Part shown: one piece after another, positions 10,047 to 18,469 of the stretch
Numbering within the stretch: the first letter of the stretch is position 1
Layout: each line of letters begins with the position of its first letter
NCBI RefSeq assembly: GCF_003346815.1
Contig: NZ_CP031217.1
Coordinates: 2,232,001 to 2,296,000, forward strand
DNA from: Halarcobacter bivalviorum
Lineage (GTDB): Bacteria; Campylobacterota; Campylobacteria; Campylobacterales; Arcobacteraceae
Reading direction: 5' to 3'
DNA: 64,000 nt
Notes under the pieces: generated by a model
Told to the model about the DNA's origin: nothing
Databases searched by the model: none
The model's input: only the letters and a program-made list of their open reading frames with translations
Position numbers and translations under genes: made by a program

Positions 10047-10948
10047 GCTTGAACCTTAGAATATGCCATTTCAAATACTTGTGCTTCTTCATTTGCAATT
10101 TCTAAATCAAGTATCTCATAATTTTCTTCATTTTCATATACTTTTTTTGTAAGTAAATGATTTAAGTAGTGACTTCCTGCATGAGCATCATACTCTCCAA
10201 CTAAAGTATATCCTAATAGAGCCATATCACCAATTGCATCTAAAATTTTATGTCTTACAAACTCATCATTATATCTTAGACCTTCAGGATTTAGTACTTT
10301 TGATTGGTCTAATACAATTGCATTTTCTAAGCTACCACCTTGAGCTAAACCTTGGCTTCTTAAATATTGAACTTCATGTAAAAAGCCAAATGTTCTTGCA
10401 CGGCTTATATTTTCTTTATACTCTTCAATTGAGTAATCAAATCTAAACTCTTGTTGTCCTATTACAGGATGGTCAAAATCAATTGAAAAATCATAAATAA
10501 TATGATTAGAAGGTTTTAAAGCAACTCTTTTACCATCTTCTGTTGTAACTTCAACATTTTTCTTAATTTTAATTGCTTTTTTTGAAGCAGCTAACTCTTT
10601 TATTCCTGCTTCTTCAATAAGCATACAATATCCAGATGAGCTACCATCAAGGACAGGAACTTCATCATTATCAATTACTACTCTTAAATTATCAATTCCA
10701 TAAGCATAAACAGCAGATAAAAGATGTTCAATAGTTGAAATAACTACCCCATCTTTTCCAATTACAGTCGCCATTTTTGTATCAACTACATTCTCTATTT
10801 TTAAAGGAATAGTTACACCTTCATCTTCTCTATAGAAAACAATTCCCATATTAGAATCTAAAGGCTCAAGTTTCATCTTAACAGGAACTCCTTTATGAAG
10901 TCCTATTCCTACAATTTCTACACTATTTGCTATTGTTCTTTGTTTCAT
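10043..10948 (-). CDS. lpxC: UDP-3-O-acyl-N-acetylglucosamine deacetylase
   Basis: Zinc enzyme for the committed step of lipid A synthesis, in the cytoplasm. 301 residues, normal length. Motifs: SIEHLLSA (zinc His), LDGSSSG, a FVRHKILDAIGD segment (zinc His and Asp) and GSHYLNH near the C-terminus. ATG 10948 overlaps the upstream M23 peptidase stop by four bases and its own stop overlaps the tsaB-like start. The presence of lpxC shows a Gram-negative cell making lipid A. Confidence 0.97.
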   Translation of the reverse strand: MKQRTIANSVEIVGIGLHKGVPVKMKLEPLDSNMGIVFYREDEGVTIPLKIENVVDTKMATVIGKDGVVISTIEHLLSAVYAYGIDNLRVVIDNDEVPVLDGSSSGYCMLIEEAGIKELAASKKAIKIKKNVEVTTEDGKRVALKPSNHIIYDFSIDFDHPVIGQQEFRFDYSIEEYKENISRARTFGFLHEVQYLRSQGLAQGGSLENAIVLDQSKVLNPEGLRYNDEFVRHKILDAIGDMALLGYTLVGEYDAHAGSHYLNHLLTKKVYENEENYEILDLEIANEEAQVFEMAYSKVQA

Positions 10949-12318
10949 TTGTCACTACTTTTAATTGCATAATCTGCTTCTTGAAGAATATTTGTAATTC
11001 TTGTTTTTATCCAATTTCTATCCATCCATTCTAAAGGATTTACTTCAATTCCTTGAACTAATACTCCAAAATGTAAGTGGTCTCCAAATACAGCTCCACT
11101 ACTTCCTGTTGTAGCAATTTTATCTCCTGCTTTTACATCTTCACTTGTTTGTACGAAAGATTTACTTGTATGTGCATATAAAGATTGAACTCCATATCCA
11201 TGATCAATTATTAAAGTATTTCCATAAATTCCTAAATAATCATTATAAATAACTTTACCTGGATTAGAGATATTTATATTTGCATGTTTAATACTTGCCC
11301 AATCCATTCCTAAGTGCCAAGCTTCATCAATCTTTTCACCCTCATAATAATAATGTCTTCTCTCTGCAAAGCCTGCAAATGTTTTAGAACCAGTAAGTCT
11401 TAAAAAAGGTTTCAAAGTAAACTTTTCAACCTGCTCTCTTGACATATTTTCAACTGATGCTTTTTTTATTGTTGCAACATTATTAAGTCTTAACTCTTTA
11501 TTTTGTTTTAAAAAGATATCTACACTATTAGTTGGAACTTCATAATCACTTTTCTGTAAAACAGGTATAGAGATTTTTTCAACAAAATCCTTACTGATTT
11601 TTATTTTATCATTCTTAATTTTTAAATCTTTTATATAAAGAGGTACTTTTGAAATAGTTTTATTATTTGCTTTGTCTATAGCTACAAGATTAACTCTTGA
11701 AAACTCTTCTTCCCAAACAGGCCAAGCAATAATTGCCATATAAAAATTCTCTTTTTTATATGGAATTAATTCAAATCTATATTCATTATTAAAAGTTATA
11801 TATTTATCACTTAGGTTTTCATCTTTTACCTCAACAACAACTGCTGCACTTCCACCTTGTCTAATATTATAAGAGTTTGTAATTACATTCGCAACTGGTC
11901 TTTTTCTATCTACTTCAAGAATAAACTCTTTTGAGACACTATTTCCTTGGAAGAAATTCCAATTACTTCTATCTGTTACTTCTATTATAATCTTTACACT
12001 TTTAGCATTTGGGTCTAATCTAATATCACCTAAATTAAAAGTCACATTTGTCTGTTTTGATGATAATTTTTGATTATTAATTACAACTGGTCCATTATTA
12101 CTAACATAATAAGCACTATAAGATTTAATACCACTATCATCATATAAAGAGATAGTTAATTTATCTTTTCCATTCCAATATAAACTATTTTCTGTTGTAA
12201 TTTTTGGGCTTTCTTTTTCAAACTGTGGTGAAAAATAAACAAATACTGCTGCTGCTATAACAATTGCTAAAACTAAAAAGATAACTAACTTTCCAAAACT
12301 ATTTTTTTGTCGTCTCAA
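10945..12318 (-). CDS. M23-family zinc metallopeptidase, membrane-anchored
   Basis: Probably a periplasmic peptidoglycan endopeptidase or carboxypeptidase. 457 residues. One N-terminal membrane anchor (FGKLVIFLVLAIVIAAAVFV, about 8-27) precedes a long beta-rich region (30-300). The C-terminal LytM domain has its zinc ligands intact: HLGMD (H335, D339), YAH (H383) and HLH (414-416). Adjacent to lpxC, it matches the place I recall for the Campylobacter/Helicobacter cell-shape enzyme Pgp3/Csd3; that role is inferred. The start is TTG 12318 with AAGGA five bases upstream, inside the end of the DHH gene (20-base overlap). Confidence 0.85.
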   Translation of the reverse strand: MRRQKNSFGKLVIFLVLAIVIAAAVFVYFSPQFEKESPKITTENSLYWNGKDKLTISLYDDSGIKSYSAYYVSNNGPVVINNQKLSSKQTNVTFNLGDIRLDPNAKSVKIIIEVTDRSNWNFFQGNSVSKEFILEVDRKRPVANVITNSYNIRQGGSAAVVVEVKDENLSDKYITFNNEYRFELIPYKKENFYMAIIAWPVWEEEFSRVNLVAIDKANNKTISKVPLYIKDLKIKNDKIKISKDFVEKISIPVLQKSDYEVPTNSVDIFLKQNKELRLNNVATIKKASVENMSREQVEKFTLKPFLRLTGSKTFAGFAERRHYYYEGEKIDEAWHLGMDWASIKHANINISNPGKVIYNDYLGIYGNTLIIDHGYGVQSLYAHTSKSFVQTSEDVKAGDKIATTGSSGAVFGDHLHFGVLVQGIEVNPLEWMDRNWIKTRITNILQEADYAIKSSDK

Positions 12319-13288
12319 GAACTTCCTTTAAAACTTTTTTCCTTGCTTTTTCTATATCAGTTGTATCAAGGGAACAACCCGCTGCATTAAGATGACCACC
12401 TCCGCCAAATTTAGCAGCTACTTTAGATACATCAATCTTTCCCTTTGAACGTAAAGAAATTCTTGATACACCATTTACTTCTCTAACAAAAAATGCAACT
12501 TTTACAATATGCATACTCATTATCATATCAAGAGCATCTTCACAATCTCTATTATGAGCTCCTGTCTCTTTAAACCATTTTGTTTTTGCGTAAATAGAAG
12601 CTACCTCACCCTCTTTATAAAGTTCAAGACTTTCTAATACTTTAGGGATAATTCTATATTTAGCTAAAGAATCTCTTCTTAAAAGCTTATTTGCAATTTC
12701 AGAGGGACTTGCTCCAAACTTAACTAAATGGTTTACCTTATCAAATGTTAATTCATCACATCTTCCAAGAGAAAAAGCTAAAGAATCATCATAGATTCCT
12801 ACATATAATGCTGTTGCACTAGCTTTTGTGATATAAAGACCATTATGTTTAAAAAAATCATAAACAATCTCTGCTGTTGAACTCTTCAGAGAATCAACAA
12901 TATTAATCTTACCAAAACCATTGTTTGACTTGTGATGGTCAAAATTGATTATAGGAATATCTTTTGGTACATCAAATCCTAATCTTCCATATGTTCCACA
13001 ATCACAAGAGATTACCAAATCATAAAACTTTGGTAATTGGTCTGTTATTTTTTCAAATCTTGGAATAAAATCTAAATTTTGAGGTAGATCTGAACTAACA
13101 TTAAAAACCTTATGCTTAATTCTATTTTCATATAAAAAATTTGATAAAGCAAGAGCTGAACCAATAGAATCAGGGTCAGGGTTCACATGAGTAACTATAA
13201 GAATATATCTACTCTTTTCTATCAGTTCTAAAGCTTTTGCATAATCTGTCATATTAATTTTATTACTAAGTATAAAGTCTTTTTTCAT
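12299..13288 (-). CDS. DHH/DHHA1 phosphoesterase (NrnA-like)
   Basis: Likely a manganese-dependent phosphoesterase acting on nanoRNA, pAp or cyclic-dinucleotide products. 329 residues. DHH motifs in order: THVNPDPDSIGSAL (about 34-47), SCDCG, FDHHKSN (the naming motif) and a TALYVGIYDDS segment. The DHHA1 domain ends with GGGGHLNAAG. The substrate cannot be told from sequence. ATG 13288 (MKKDFILSNK) has GAGAAG upstream. It overlaps the M23 gene by 20 bases, so the pair is translationally linked. Confidence 0.88.
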   Translation of the reverse strand: MKKDFILSNKINMTDYAKALELIEKSRYILIVTHVNPDPDSIGSALALSNFLYENRIKHKVFNVSSDLPQNLDFIPRFEKITDQLPKFYDLVISCDCGTYGRLGFDVPKDIPIINFDHHKSNNGFGKINIVDSLKSSTAEIVYDFFKHNGLYITKASATALYVGIYDDSLAFSLGRCDELTFDKVNHLVKFGASPSEIANKLLRRDSLAKYRIIPKVLESLELYKEGEVASIYAKTKWFKETGAHNRDCEDALDMIMSMHIVKVAFFVREVNGVSRISLRSKGKIDVSKVAAKFGGGGHLNAAGCSLDTTDIEKARKKVLKEVLETTKK

Positions 13289-13326
13289 CTTCTCACTATA
13301 CTCTAAAAGAATTAACCAATAGTAAA

Positions 13327-14148
13327 TTAGTCAAATTTCATTGAAAAATCAAGCCATGTAGCTTGATGAATAATACTTCCTGAACTTAACGCATCAACTC
13401 CTGTTAAAGCATATTCTCTAACAGTATCTAAATTGATATTTCCACTAGCTTCTAATAAAACATGAGGATGAACTTCATTTCTATATTTTACTACTTCTTT
13501 GATTTGCTCTGGATTCATATTATCACACATAATAATATCAGCACCAGCTTTCATTGCTTCTTTTACTTGTTCAAAAGTTTCACACTCAATCTCGATTTTT
13601 GTAACCCATGAGATTCTTTTTCTTGCTTTTTTAATAAATTCTTCAAGATCTGTAATAGTTCTCATGTGAGTATCTTTAATCATTAAACAATCATCAAGTC
13701 CAAGTCTATGATTAATCGCTCCACCAATTCTACTTGCATATTTTTCGAAATCTCTAAGTTGTGGTCTTGTTTTTCTTGTATCAAGTAAAGCAACATCTAA
13801 ATCTTCAATTTTACTTGCAAATTTATTTGCCATAGTTGCAATTCCAGAAGCATGTTGAAGCATATTTAAAAATGTTCTTTCAGATGATAATAAAATAGAA
13901 GCTTTCCCTTCAAGTTTTGCTATCACATCACCTTTTTTTAAAACATCTCCATCATGTTTTAAAAATTTGCAATCAAACTTTTCAGTTTTAGCTAATGCTT
14001 TAGCATAAAGCTCACCTGCTAAAATTCCATCATCTTTTGCAATTGCACGTGCAGTAAATTTTCCTTTTGGAGCTACATCAAAAAATAGATCTCCTCTACC
14101 ATTATCCTCGATAATAGCATTTTTAACAAATTTTTTAATATTTATCAT
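13327..14148 (-). CDS. nadC: Nicotinate-nucleotide pyrophosphorylase (carboxylating)
   Basis: Converts quinolinate and PRPP to nicotinate mononucleotide in de novo NAD synthesis. 273 residues. Family motifs: RTFLNMLQHASGIAT, DTRKTRPQLRDFEKYA (substrate-binding Arg and Lys), GGAINHRLGLDD, KIEIECET and the late LLEASGNINL. ATG 14148 overlaps the nadA stop by four bases, so nadA-nadC are co-translated. nadD, a later step, is at 57804. Confidence 0.96.
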   Translation of the reverse strand: MINIKKFVKNAIIEDNGRGDLFFDVAPKGKFTARAIAKDDGILAGELYAKALAKTEKFDCKFLKHDGDVLKKGDVIAKLEGKASILLSSERTFLNMLQHASGIATMANKFASKIEDLDVALLDTRKTRPQLRDFEKYASRIGGAINHRLGLDDCLMIKDTHMRTITDLEEFIKKARKRISWVTKIEIECETFEQVKEAMKAGADIIMCDNMNPEQIKEVVKYRNEVHPHVLLEASGNINLDTVREYALTGVDALSSGSIIHQATWLDFSMKFD

Positions 14149-15146
14149 ACTTCAAGCATCCTCTCTAAAGCAACTCTTGCCCATTTAATTGTTTCATCAT
14201 TTACTTTGATTAGTGTCTCTTCACTAATATTATTATCTTTAATAGATTTTAATGTTCTATAAACATCTTCTAAAGTAGTTTCATTCATAGTTGGACATTC
14301 AGGTTTTGTAGAACTTAAAATATAAGTATTTTTATCTCTAAGTCTATTTACCATATTAAACTCTGTACCTACAACAACTTTTTGTTCTATTGGTAAATCT
14401 TTAATATATTGAATTAACTGAGAAGTAGAACCTACAAAATCTGCGGCATCACAAACACTTGGGTCACATTCAGGATGAACTGCTACTAAAATATTTGGAT
14501 ATTTTTCTCTATAAAACTCTACATCATCAACTGTAAATAACTGATGAACAGAGCAAAAACCGTTATAACAAATAATATCAGCCTCTTTTAAATCACTTCC
14601 ATCACCAACAATTGCTGATTTTAGATTCATCTGTTTTGCAAAGTTTTGTCCAAGACATCTATCTGGTACAAAGAATATCTTCTTTCCAGATTCTAAACCT
14701 TTTTCAATAATTTTATATGCATTTGAAGAAGTACAAACCATACCTCCCATTTCACCAACTTTTGCTTTTACTGCTGCACTTGAATTAATATAAGTGATTG
14801 GTAAGATATCTTCATTAGCAATTCCAGCTTCATTGATTTGCTTAAGGTTTTGTTCATAATAACCTTCATCAATCATTCTTGCCATTGCACAACAGGCAAT
14901 TTTTGGCATTAATACTGTCTTTTCAGGAGATAAAACCTTTACACTCTCCCCCATAAAACCTACCCCACAAAAAACAACATATTTTGAATCTGTTTCTTTC
15001 GCTTTTCTTGCAAGTTCTAAAGAATCTCCTGTGATATCTGCTAATTCAAAAACTTCATCTCTTTGATAAAAGTGAGCAACTAAAGTTACATCTAACTCTT
15101 CTTTTAGTTTTAAAATTTCCTCTTTTAAGTCCATCTTTAAGTTCAA
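14145..15146 (-). CDS. nadA: Quinolinate synthase (4Fe-4S)
   Basis: Condenses iminoaspartate with dihydroxyacetone phosphate to quinolinate. 333 residues. Characteristic elements: VAHFYQRDEV, FCGVGFMGESVKVL, cluster-type cysteines in the ACCAMARM, MVCTSSNAYK and PECPTMNETT segments, and HPECDPSVCD. The first codon is TTG (15146) with AAAAGG six bases upstream; the in-frame ATG at 15134 would be 18 bases from that site, so TTG is preferred. Divergent from plsY, with 144 bases between. Confidence 0.95.
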   Translation of the reverse strand: MNLKMDLKEEILKLKEELDVTLVAHFYQRDEVFELADITGDSLELARKAKETDSKYVVFCGVGFMGESVKVLSPEKTVLMPKIACCAMARMIDEGYYEQNLKQINEAGIANEDILPITYINSSAAVKAKVGEMGGMVCTSSNAYKIIEKGLESGKKIFFVPDRCLGQNFAKQMNLKSAIVGDGSDLKEADIICYNGFCSVHQLFTVDDVEFYREKYPNILVAVHPECDPSVCDAADFVGSTSQLIQYIKDLPIEQKVVVGTEFNMVNRLRDKNTYILSSTKPECPTMNETTLEDVYRTLKSIKDNNISEETLIKVNDETIKWARVALERMLEV

Positions 15147-15254
15147 CTTTTGCCTTTTATTTTATCTATGATATTTCATCAAATAATTTAGTGGGAATAT
15201 ATCAAAATTTTAGTTATAACTAATTAAAGTAAAAACGATTAAACAAACTTTAGG

Positions 15255-15260
15255 TATAAT
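15255..15260 (+). promoter_or_regulatory. -10 element for plsY
   Basis: TATAAT 31 bases before the plsY start, in the divergent nadA/plsY gap. No clear -35, as is usual for the housekeeping promoters of this group. Based on the hexamer match and position only. Confidence 0.55.
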
Positions 15261-15290
15261 TCAGCTTCAAATTTAACTTCAAGGTTTTAA

Positions 15291-15914
15291 ATGGATTTTC
15301 TATTTAATTTTAATATCCTATTTTATATTGTTGCTTATGTAGCTGGTTCTATTCCTTTTGGATTACTTCTTGCAAAGGTTTTTGCAGGTGTAAATATTAA
15401 AGAACATGGAAGTAAATCAATAGGTGCTACAAATGTTTTAAGAGTGGTAAAAGAGACAAATCCTTCTTTAGCAAAAAAACTGAGTGTTGCAACTGTTATT
15501 TTAGATGCACTAAAAGGAACTATTGTAATTTTAATTGCAATGATGTTAGATGCAAGTACTTCTACACTTTGGGCAATTGCAGTATTAGCAATTTTAGGTC
15601 ACTGTTACTCTATCTTCTTAGGATTAGAAGGAGGGAAAGGTGTTGCAACTGGACTTGGAGTATTTTTAGTTTTAATTCCAATACCAACATTAATTGGTGC
15701 AGTTGTTTGGATTTTTTGTGCAAAAGTTCTTAAAGTTTCATCTTTATCATCACTTTTAGGTCTTACTGCTGTTGTAATAGCTGCACTATTTTTAAATAAT
15801 GGTTTAGAAATAGGAAGTAATGCTCCTATGTATTTAATTGCTTTTATTATTTACTATAAACATATTCCAAATATTCTTAGACTTATAAAAGGAGAAGAGA
15901 AAAAAGTTATCTAA
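15291..15914 (+). CDS. plsY: Glycerol-3-phosphate acyltransferase PlsY
   Basis: Integral membrane enzyme that transfers acyl groups from acyl-phosphate to glycerol-3-phosphate, the first step of phospholipid synthesis. 207 residues with about five hydrophobic segments. Motifs: GSIPFGLLLAK, the GSKSIGATNVLRV loop, and GHCYSIFLGLEGGKGVATGLG. A 9-bp hairpin (15904-15922) spans its stop codon. A plsC-like acyltransferase for the next step is at 61129. Confidence 0.96.
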   Translation: MDFLFNFNILFYIVAYVAGSIPFGLLLAKVFAGVNIKEHGSKSIGATNVLRVVKETNPSLAKKLSVATVILDALKGTIVILIAMMLDASTSTLWAIAVLAILGHCYSIFLGLEGGKGVATGLGVFLVLIPIPTLIGAVVWIFCAKVLKVSSLSSLLGLTAVVIAALFLNNGLEIGSNAPMYLIAFIIYYKHIPNILRLIKGEEKKVI

Positions 15915-15930
15915 GATAACTTCTTCTTTT
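15904..15930 (+). terminator. Possible weak terminator across the plsY stop codon
   Basis: AAGTTATCT (15904-15912), A, AGATAACTT (15914-15922) followed by TTCTTCTTTT. The stem includes the plsY stop codon. folB begins 18 bases after the hairpin, so it may only reduce read-through or act as an RNA end-stabilising structure. Confidence 0.45.
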
Positions 15931-15939
15931 AAATCACTA

Positions 15940-16254
15940 ATGAAAATCTCAATTGAAAATTTAACTTTTAAATGTATTATTGGAATACTTGATTTTGAAA
16001 GAGTAAAAAAACAAAAAGTTATTATAGATATTTTCTTTAATTATGATTATATTAATAATGATACTTTTATAGATTATTCAGAAATTTCTTCTAAAGTTGA
16101 AAAGATTATGAAGAAAGAAAAGTTTGAACTTCTTGAAGAAGCAATTTTATATATTGAAAAGTTTCTAAGTGAAAATTATCCTATCAAAAACCTAAAAATT
16201 AAAATATCAAAACCTAATATTTTAAAAAATTGCATTGTTTCATTAGAAAATTAA
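15940..16254 (+). CDS. folB: Dihydroneopterin aldolase family protein
   Basis: FolB cleaves 7,8-dihydroneopterin in folate synthesis. 104 residues, somewhat short (about 120 is usual). The N-terminal ISIENLTFKCIIGILDFERVKKQKVIIDIF matches the FolB pattern (I...L.....IGV...ER...Q.V..D), DYSEISSKVEKIM corresponds to the DY..v...v region, and LKIKISKPNIL to the late KP motif. It starts 25 bases after plsY and is probably co-transcribed. Confidence 0.85.
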   Translation: MKISIENLTFKCIIGILDFERVKKQKVIIDIFFNYDYINNDTFIDYSEISSKVEKIMKKEKFELLEEAILYIEKFLSENYPIKNLKIKISKPNILKNCIVSLEN

Positions 16255-16380
16255 ACAAGATGTATAACATTTCTTTTTATTAAAAAATATAATTTTTATC
16301 TATATTTGAAACCTAGCTTAAATTTCCCATCAATAGGTCAAGAAAAGTCCAATTTAAGAAAACTTTTATTTTTGCTGATG

Positions 16381-16386
16381 TAGAAT
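16381..16386 (+). promoter_or_regulatory. -10 element for porin 1
   Basis: TAGAAT preceded by an A/T-rich tract with TTTTATTTTTGCTG. Transcription from about 16392 would give an 85-90 base leader that contains the folded region described separately. Inferred from motif and position. Confidence 0.5.
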
Positions 16387-16389
16387 TTG

Positions 16390-16463
16390 TGCAACGGTCA
16401 TCCGGAAAAAGTCTATTCATATAGATTGTTCGCGCGTCCGGTTAACTGCTTACAAATTTGTAA
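16390..16463 (+). promoter_or_regulatory. Structured 5' leader of porin 1
   Basis: A GC-richer segment unlike its surroundings. CCGGA (16402-16406) can pair with TCCGG (16437-16441). Between them AGTCTAT/ATAGATT (about 16410-16426, loop TCAT) forms an inner hairpin, and CGCGCG stays in the closing loop. Next comes a perfect 14-base palindrome TTACAAATTTGTAA (16450-16463), four bases before the ribosome binding site AGGAG (16468-16472). It could be a regulatory RNA leader or a protein operator. No known riboswitch class is recognised. Confidence 0.5.
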
Positions 16464-16477
16464 ACTTAGGAGAAAAA

Positions 16478-17698
16478 ATGAAAAAATTCGCAAAAATGAG
16501 TTTAGTAGCTGCATTAGCTGTAGCTGGAACTGCTGCATCTGCACAACCTTTAGCAGAAGCTATTAAAAATGTTGACGTATCTGGTACAGTTGTATATAGA
16601 TATGATGATAGAGCTTTCGAAGATGATGCAAGAGATAATGGTAAAAACAGAGATCTTGGAAAAAACAACTATAAAATCGGTTTAACTGCAAAAGCAAAAG
16701 TAAATGATGATGTAACTGCAGTTACTAGATTTATCGTTGGTTCTCAAACTGATGCTGGTTTTGTATCTTTAGATGCAACAAATGGATCAGATGGACAAGC
16801 TGATATCTCTTTATCAAATGTTTACTTCTCATACACTGGTATTGCTAATACTACAATTAATGTAGGTAAACAAGGGTTAACTACTCCATGGACTGTAGCT
16901 GTTGATGCTGATGGAAATGAGCAAACTGGTACTGGTATCTTAGCTCTTACAAATGTAGGACCTGTTACTTTAGCTGGTGCATATTTCAACCAAACTAACT
17001 TAAACAACTCTGGAAATGGTAAAGGTGCAATCCAAGGTGATGAGAATGTTATCACTGCAGGTGCAATGGCTAACATTGGTCCAGTTGCATTAGATGGTTG
17101 GTACTTAGATTTACAAGATCAATTTGATACTTTCACTTTAGGTGCAATGGCTAAATTTGATTTAGATGCAGTTAAATTATCTATTGGTGCAAGACACACT
17201 GAAATGGATGCTGAAAAAGATAATACTCTTGGAATTAACCACAAAGATGACAACTCTTTAACAAAAGTTATGTTAGGTCTTAAAGTAGGTATTTTCTCTG
17301 CAGACGTTAACTATGGATGGACTGATTCTGAAGGTGGTTTAGCTGCTTTAGATGATGATGCTAAGACTGGTATGCAAGGATACACTGTTCAATTAAACGG
17401 TGTTGCTGATGCTGAGTACTTACAAGTTAAAGCTGGTGTACAAGTATTACCATCTTTAAAAATCTCTGCTAACTACCACCAATTAGATAAAGATAAAATG
17501 TCTAACAATGGTGTAACTACAAGAGAAGATTCAACTGATACTGAATACTACTTACAAGCTGATTACCAAATGTCTAAAAACTTTGGTGGATACATCAGAT
17601 TTGGTCAAGCAGAATTTGAAAATGACTATACTGAAAACGGAAAATCTAAAGATAACGATGGTACAATCGGAAGATTACAAGTACAATACTCTTTCTAA
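16478..17698 (+). CDS. Major outer membrane protein, porin 1
   Basis: Outer-membrane beta-barrel porin of the Campylobacter MOMP type. 406 residues. A Sec signal peptide is clear (MKKFAKMSLVAALAVAGTAA, cleavage after ASA about residue 22). The mature part alternates polar and hydrophobic strands and ends in VQYSF with a terminal Phe, the signal for barrel insertion. The first 41 residues are almost identical to porin 2 at 19649, and both share the late QMSKNFG..(I/V)RFG block. AGGAG lies five bases before ATG. It has its own promoter with a structured leader and a strong terminator, so it is probably highly expressed on its own. Substrate specificity is unknown. Confidence 0.9.
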   Translation: MKKFAKMSLVAALAVAGTAASAQPLAEAIKNVDVSGTVVYRYDDRAFEDDARDNGKNRDLGKNNYKIGLTAKAKVNDDVTAVTRFIVGSQTDAGFVSLDATNGSDGQADISLSNVYFSYTGIANTTINVGKQGLTTPWTVAVDADGNEQTGTGILALTNVGPVTLAGAYFNQTNLNNSGNGKGAIQGDENVITAGAMANIGPVALDGWYLDLQDQFDTFTLGAMAKFDLDAVKLSIGARHTEMDAEKDNTLGINHKDDNSLTKVMLGLKVGIFSADVNYGWTDSEGGLAALDDDAKTGMQGYTVQLNGVADAEYLQVKAGVQVLPSLKISANYHQLDKDKMSNNGVTTREDSTDTEYYLQADYQMSKNFGGYIRFGQAEFENDYTENGKSKDNDGTIGRLQVQYSF

Positions 17699-17725
17699 TA
17701 AGAAAGTTTAATTTACTTTTCCTAA

Positions 17726-17758
17726 GGCTAGAGAGTTTTCTCTCTAGCCTTTTTTTTT
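17726..17758 (+). terminator. Terminator after porin 1
   Basis: GGCTAGAGAG (17726-17735), loop TTTT, CTCTCTAGCC (17740-17749), then nine T. A textbook intrinsic terminator 27 bases after the stop codon. Confidence 0.93.
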
Positions 17759-17786
17759 ACTCAAATATTATTTATTTTATTTATGC

Positions 17787-17792
17787 TAAAAT
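17787..17792 (+). promoter_or_regulatory. Extended -10 for the cytochrome c gene
   Basis: TAAAAT preceded by TGC (an extended TGN -10), 27 bases before the ATG at 17819. AAAAGGA precedes the start codon. Inferred by motif. Confidence 0.45.
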
Positions 17793-17818
17793 ATCCTTAA
17801 TTTAATAAAAGGATATAA

Positions 17819-18466
17819 ATGAAACTTCTATCAAGCATTGCTTTAACATCTATTTTAACTACAACTGTTCTAAGTGCACAAACTACAATGTGTTTTAAAG
17901 AAAATCATAAAAATATGACAACAATAGAAACTACAAATTTAAGTGGTGGAGAGTGCCAAAATCAAAAGTCTGTTCAAGATATGAAAAATGAAGGATGGAA
18001 TGTAGCAGATATTAATATTGAAAAGACAGAAAATGGTTCAAACTATATCTATATTTTCAAAAAAGAAGAAAAAAGCATTTCTTCATTAGATGAAAAAGCA
18101 TTAGAAGAAAAAATTCTAAATAGATTAGAAGAGAGAAAAAAACAAGAGATTGCTACTAAGAAAAAAGAAGCATATATCAGAAAAAGTAAATCTGGAGAAA
18201 AACTATACAATTCTAAATGTATTTCATGTCATGGTCAAAATGGAGAACTAGAAGCAAGAGGTATGTCAAGACCAATCAAAGATTTAAACCTACAAGACTT
18301 TACTCTATCTATTAGAGGGTATAATAACGGTGATTATGATAGAGGAATGGCTTTTGTTATGAAACCATATGCAACTTTAATGGATAGCCATGATATTAAA
18401 AATGTTTATGTTTATTTAAGAAGTATAAATCAAAAGAATGAAGAAAAACAAGAGGAAAATAAATAG
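17819..18466 (+). CDS. Periplasmic c-type cytochrome with a novel N-terminal domain
   Basis: 215 residues. A Sec signal peptide (about 1-20, ending LSA-QTT) exports it to the periplasm. Residues 21-85 form a small domain with two cysteines (C25 and the Cys in GGECQNQ) that I do not recognise. A charged helix (about 92-125) follows. The C-terminal cytochrome domain has one haem-binding CISCH (about 138-142) and methionines near GMAFVMKPYATLM, one of which could be the axial ligand. Probably a single-haem electron carrier; partner unknown. It is three bases before prfB and may share its transcript. Confidence 0.75.
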   Translation: MKLLSSIALTSILTTTVLSAQTTMCFKENHKNMTTIETTNLSGGECQNQKSVQDMKNEGWNVADINIEKTENGSNYIYIFKKEEKSISSLDEKALEEKILNRLEERKKQEIATKKKEAYIRKSKSGEKLYNSKCISCHGQNGELEARGMSRPIKDLNLQDFTLSIRGYNNGDYDRGMAFVMKPYATLMDSHDIKNVYVYLRSINQKNEEKQEENK

Positions 18467-18469
18467 TTA

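Noticed and set aside
16450-16668. Minus-strand frame over the start of porin 1 (and its twin over porin 2)
   Set aside because: A shadow of the porin coding sequence; it is similar in both places only because the porin 5' ends are similar.
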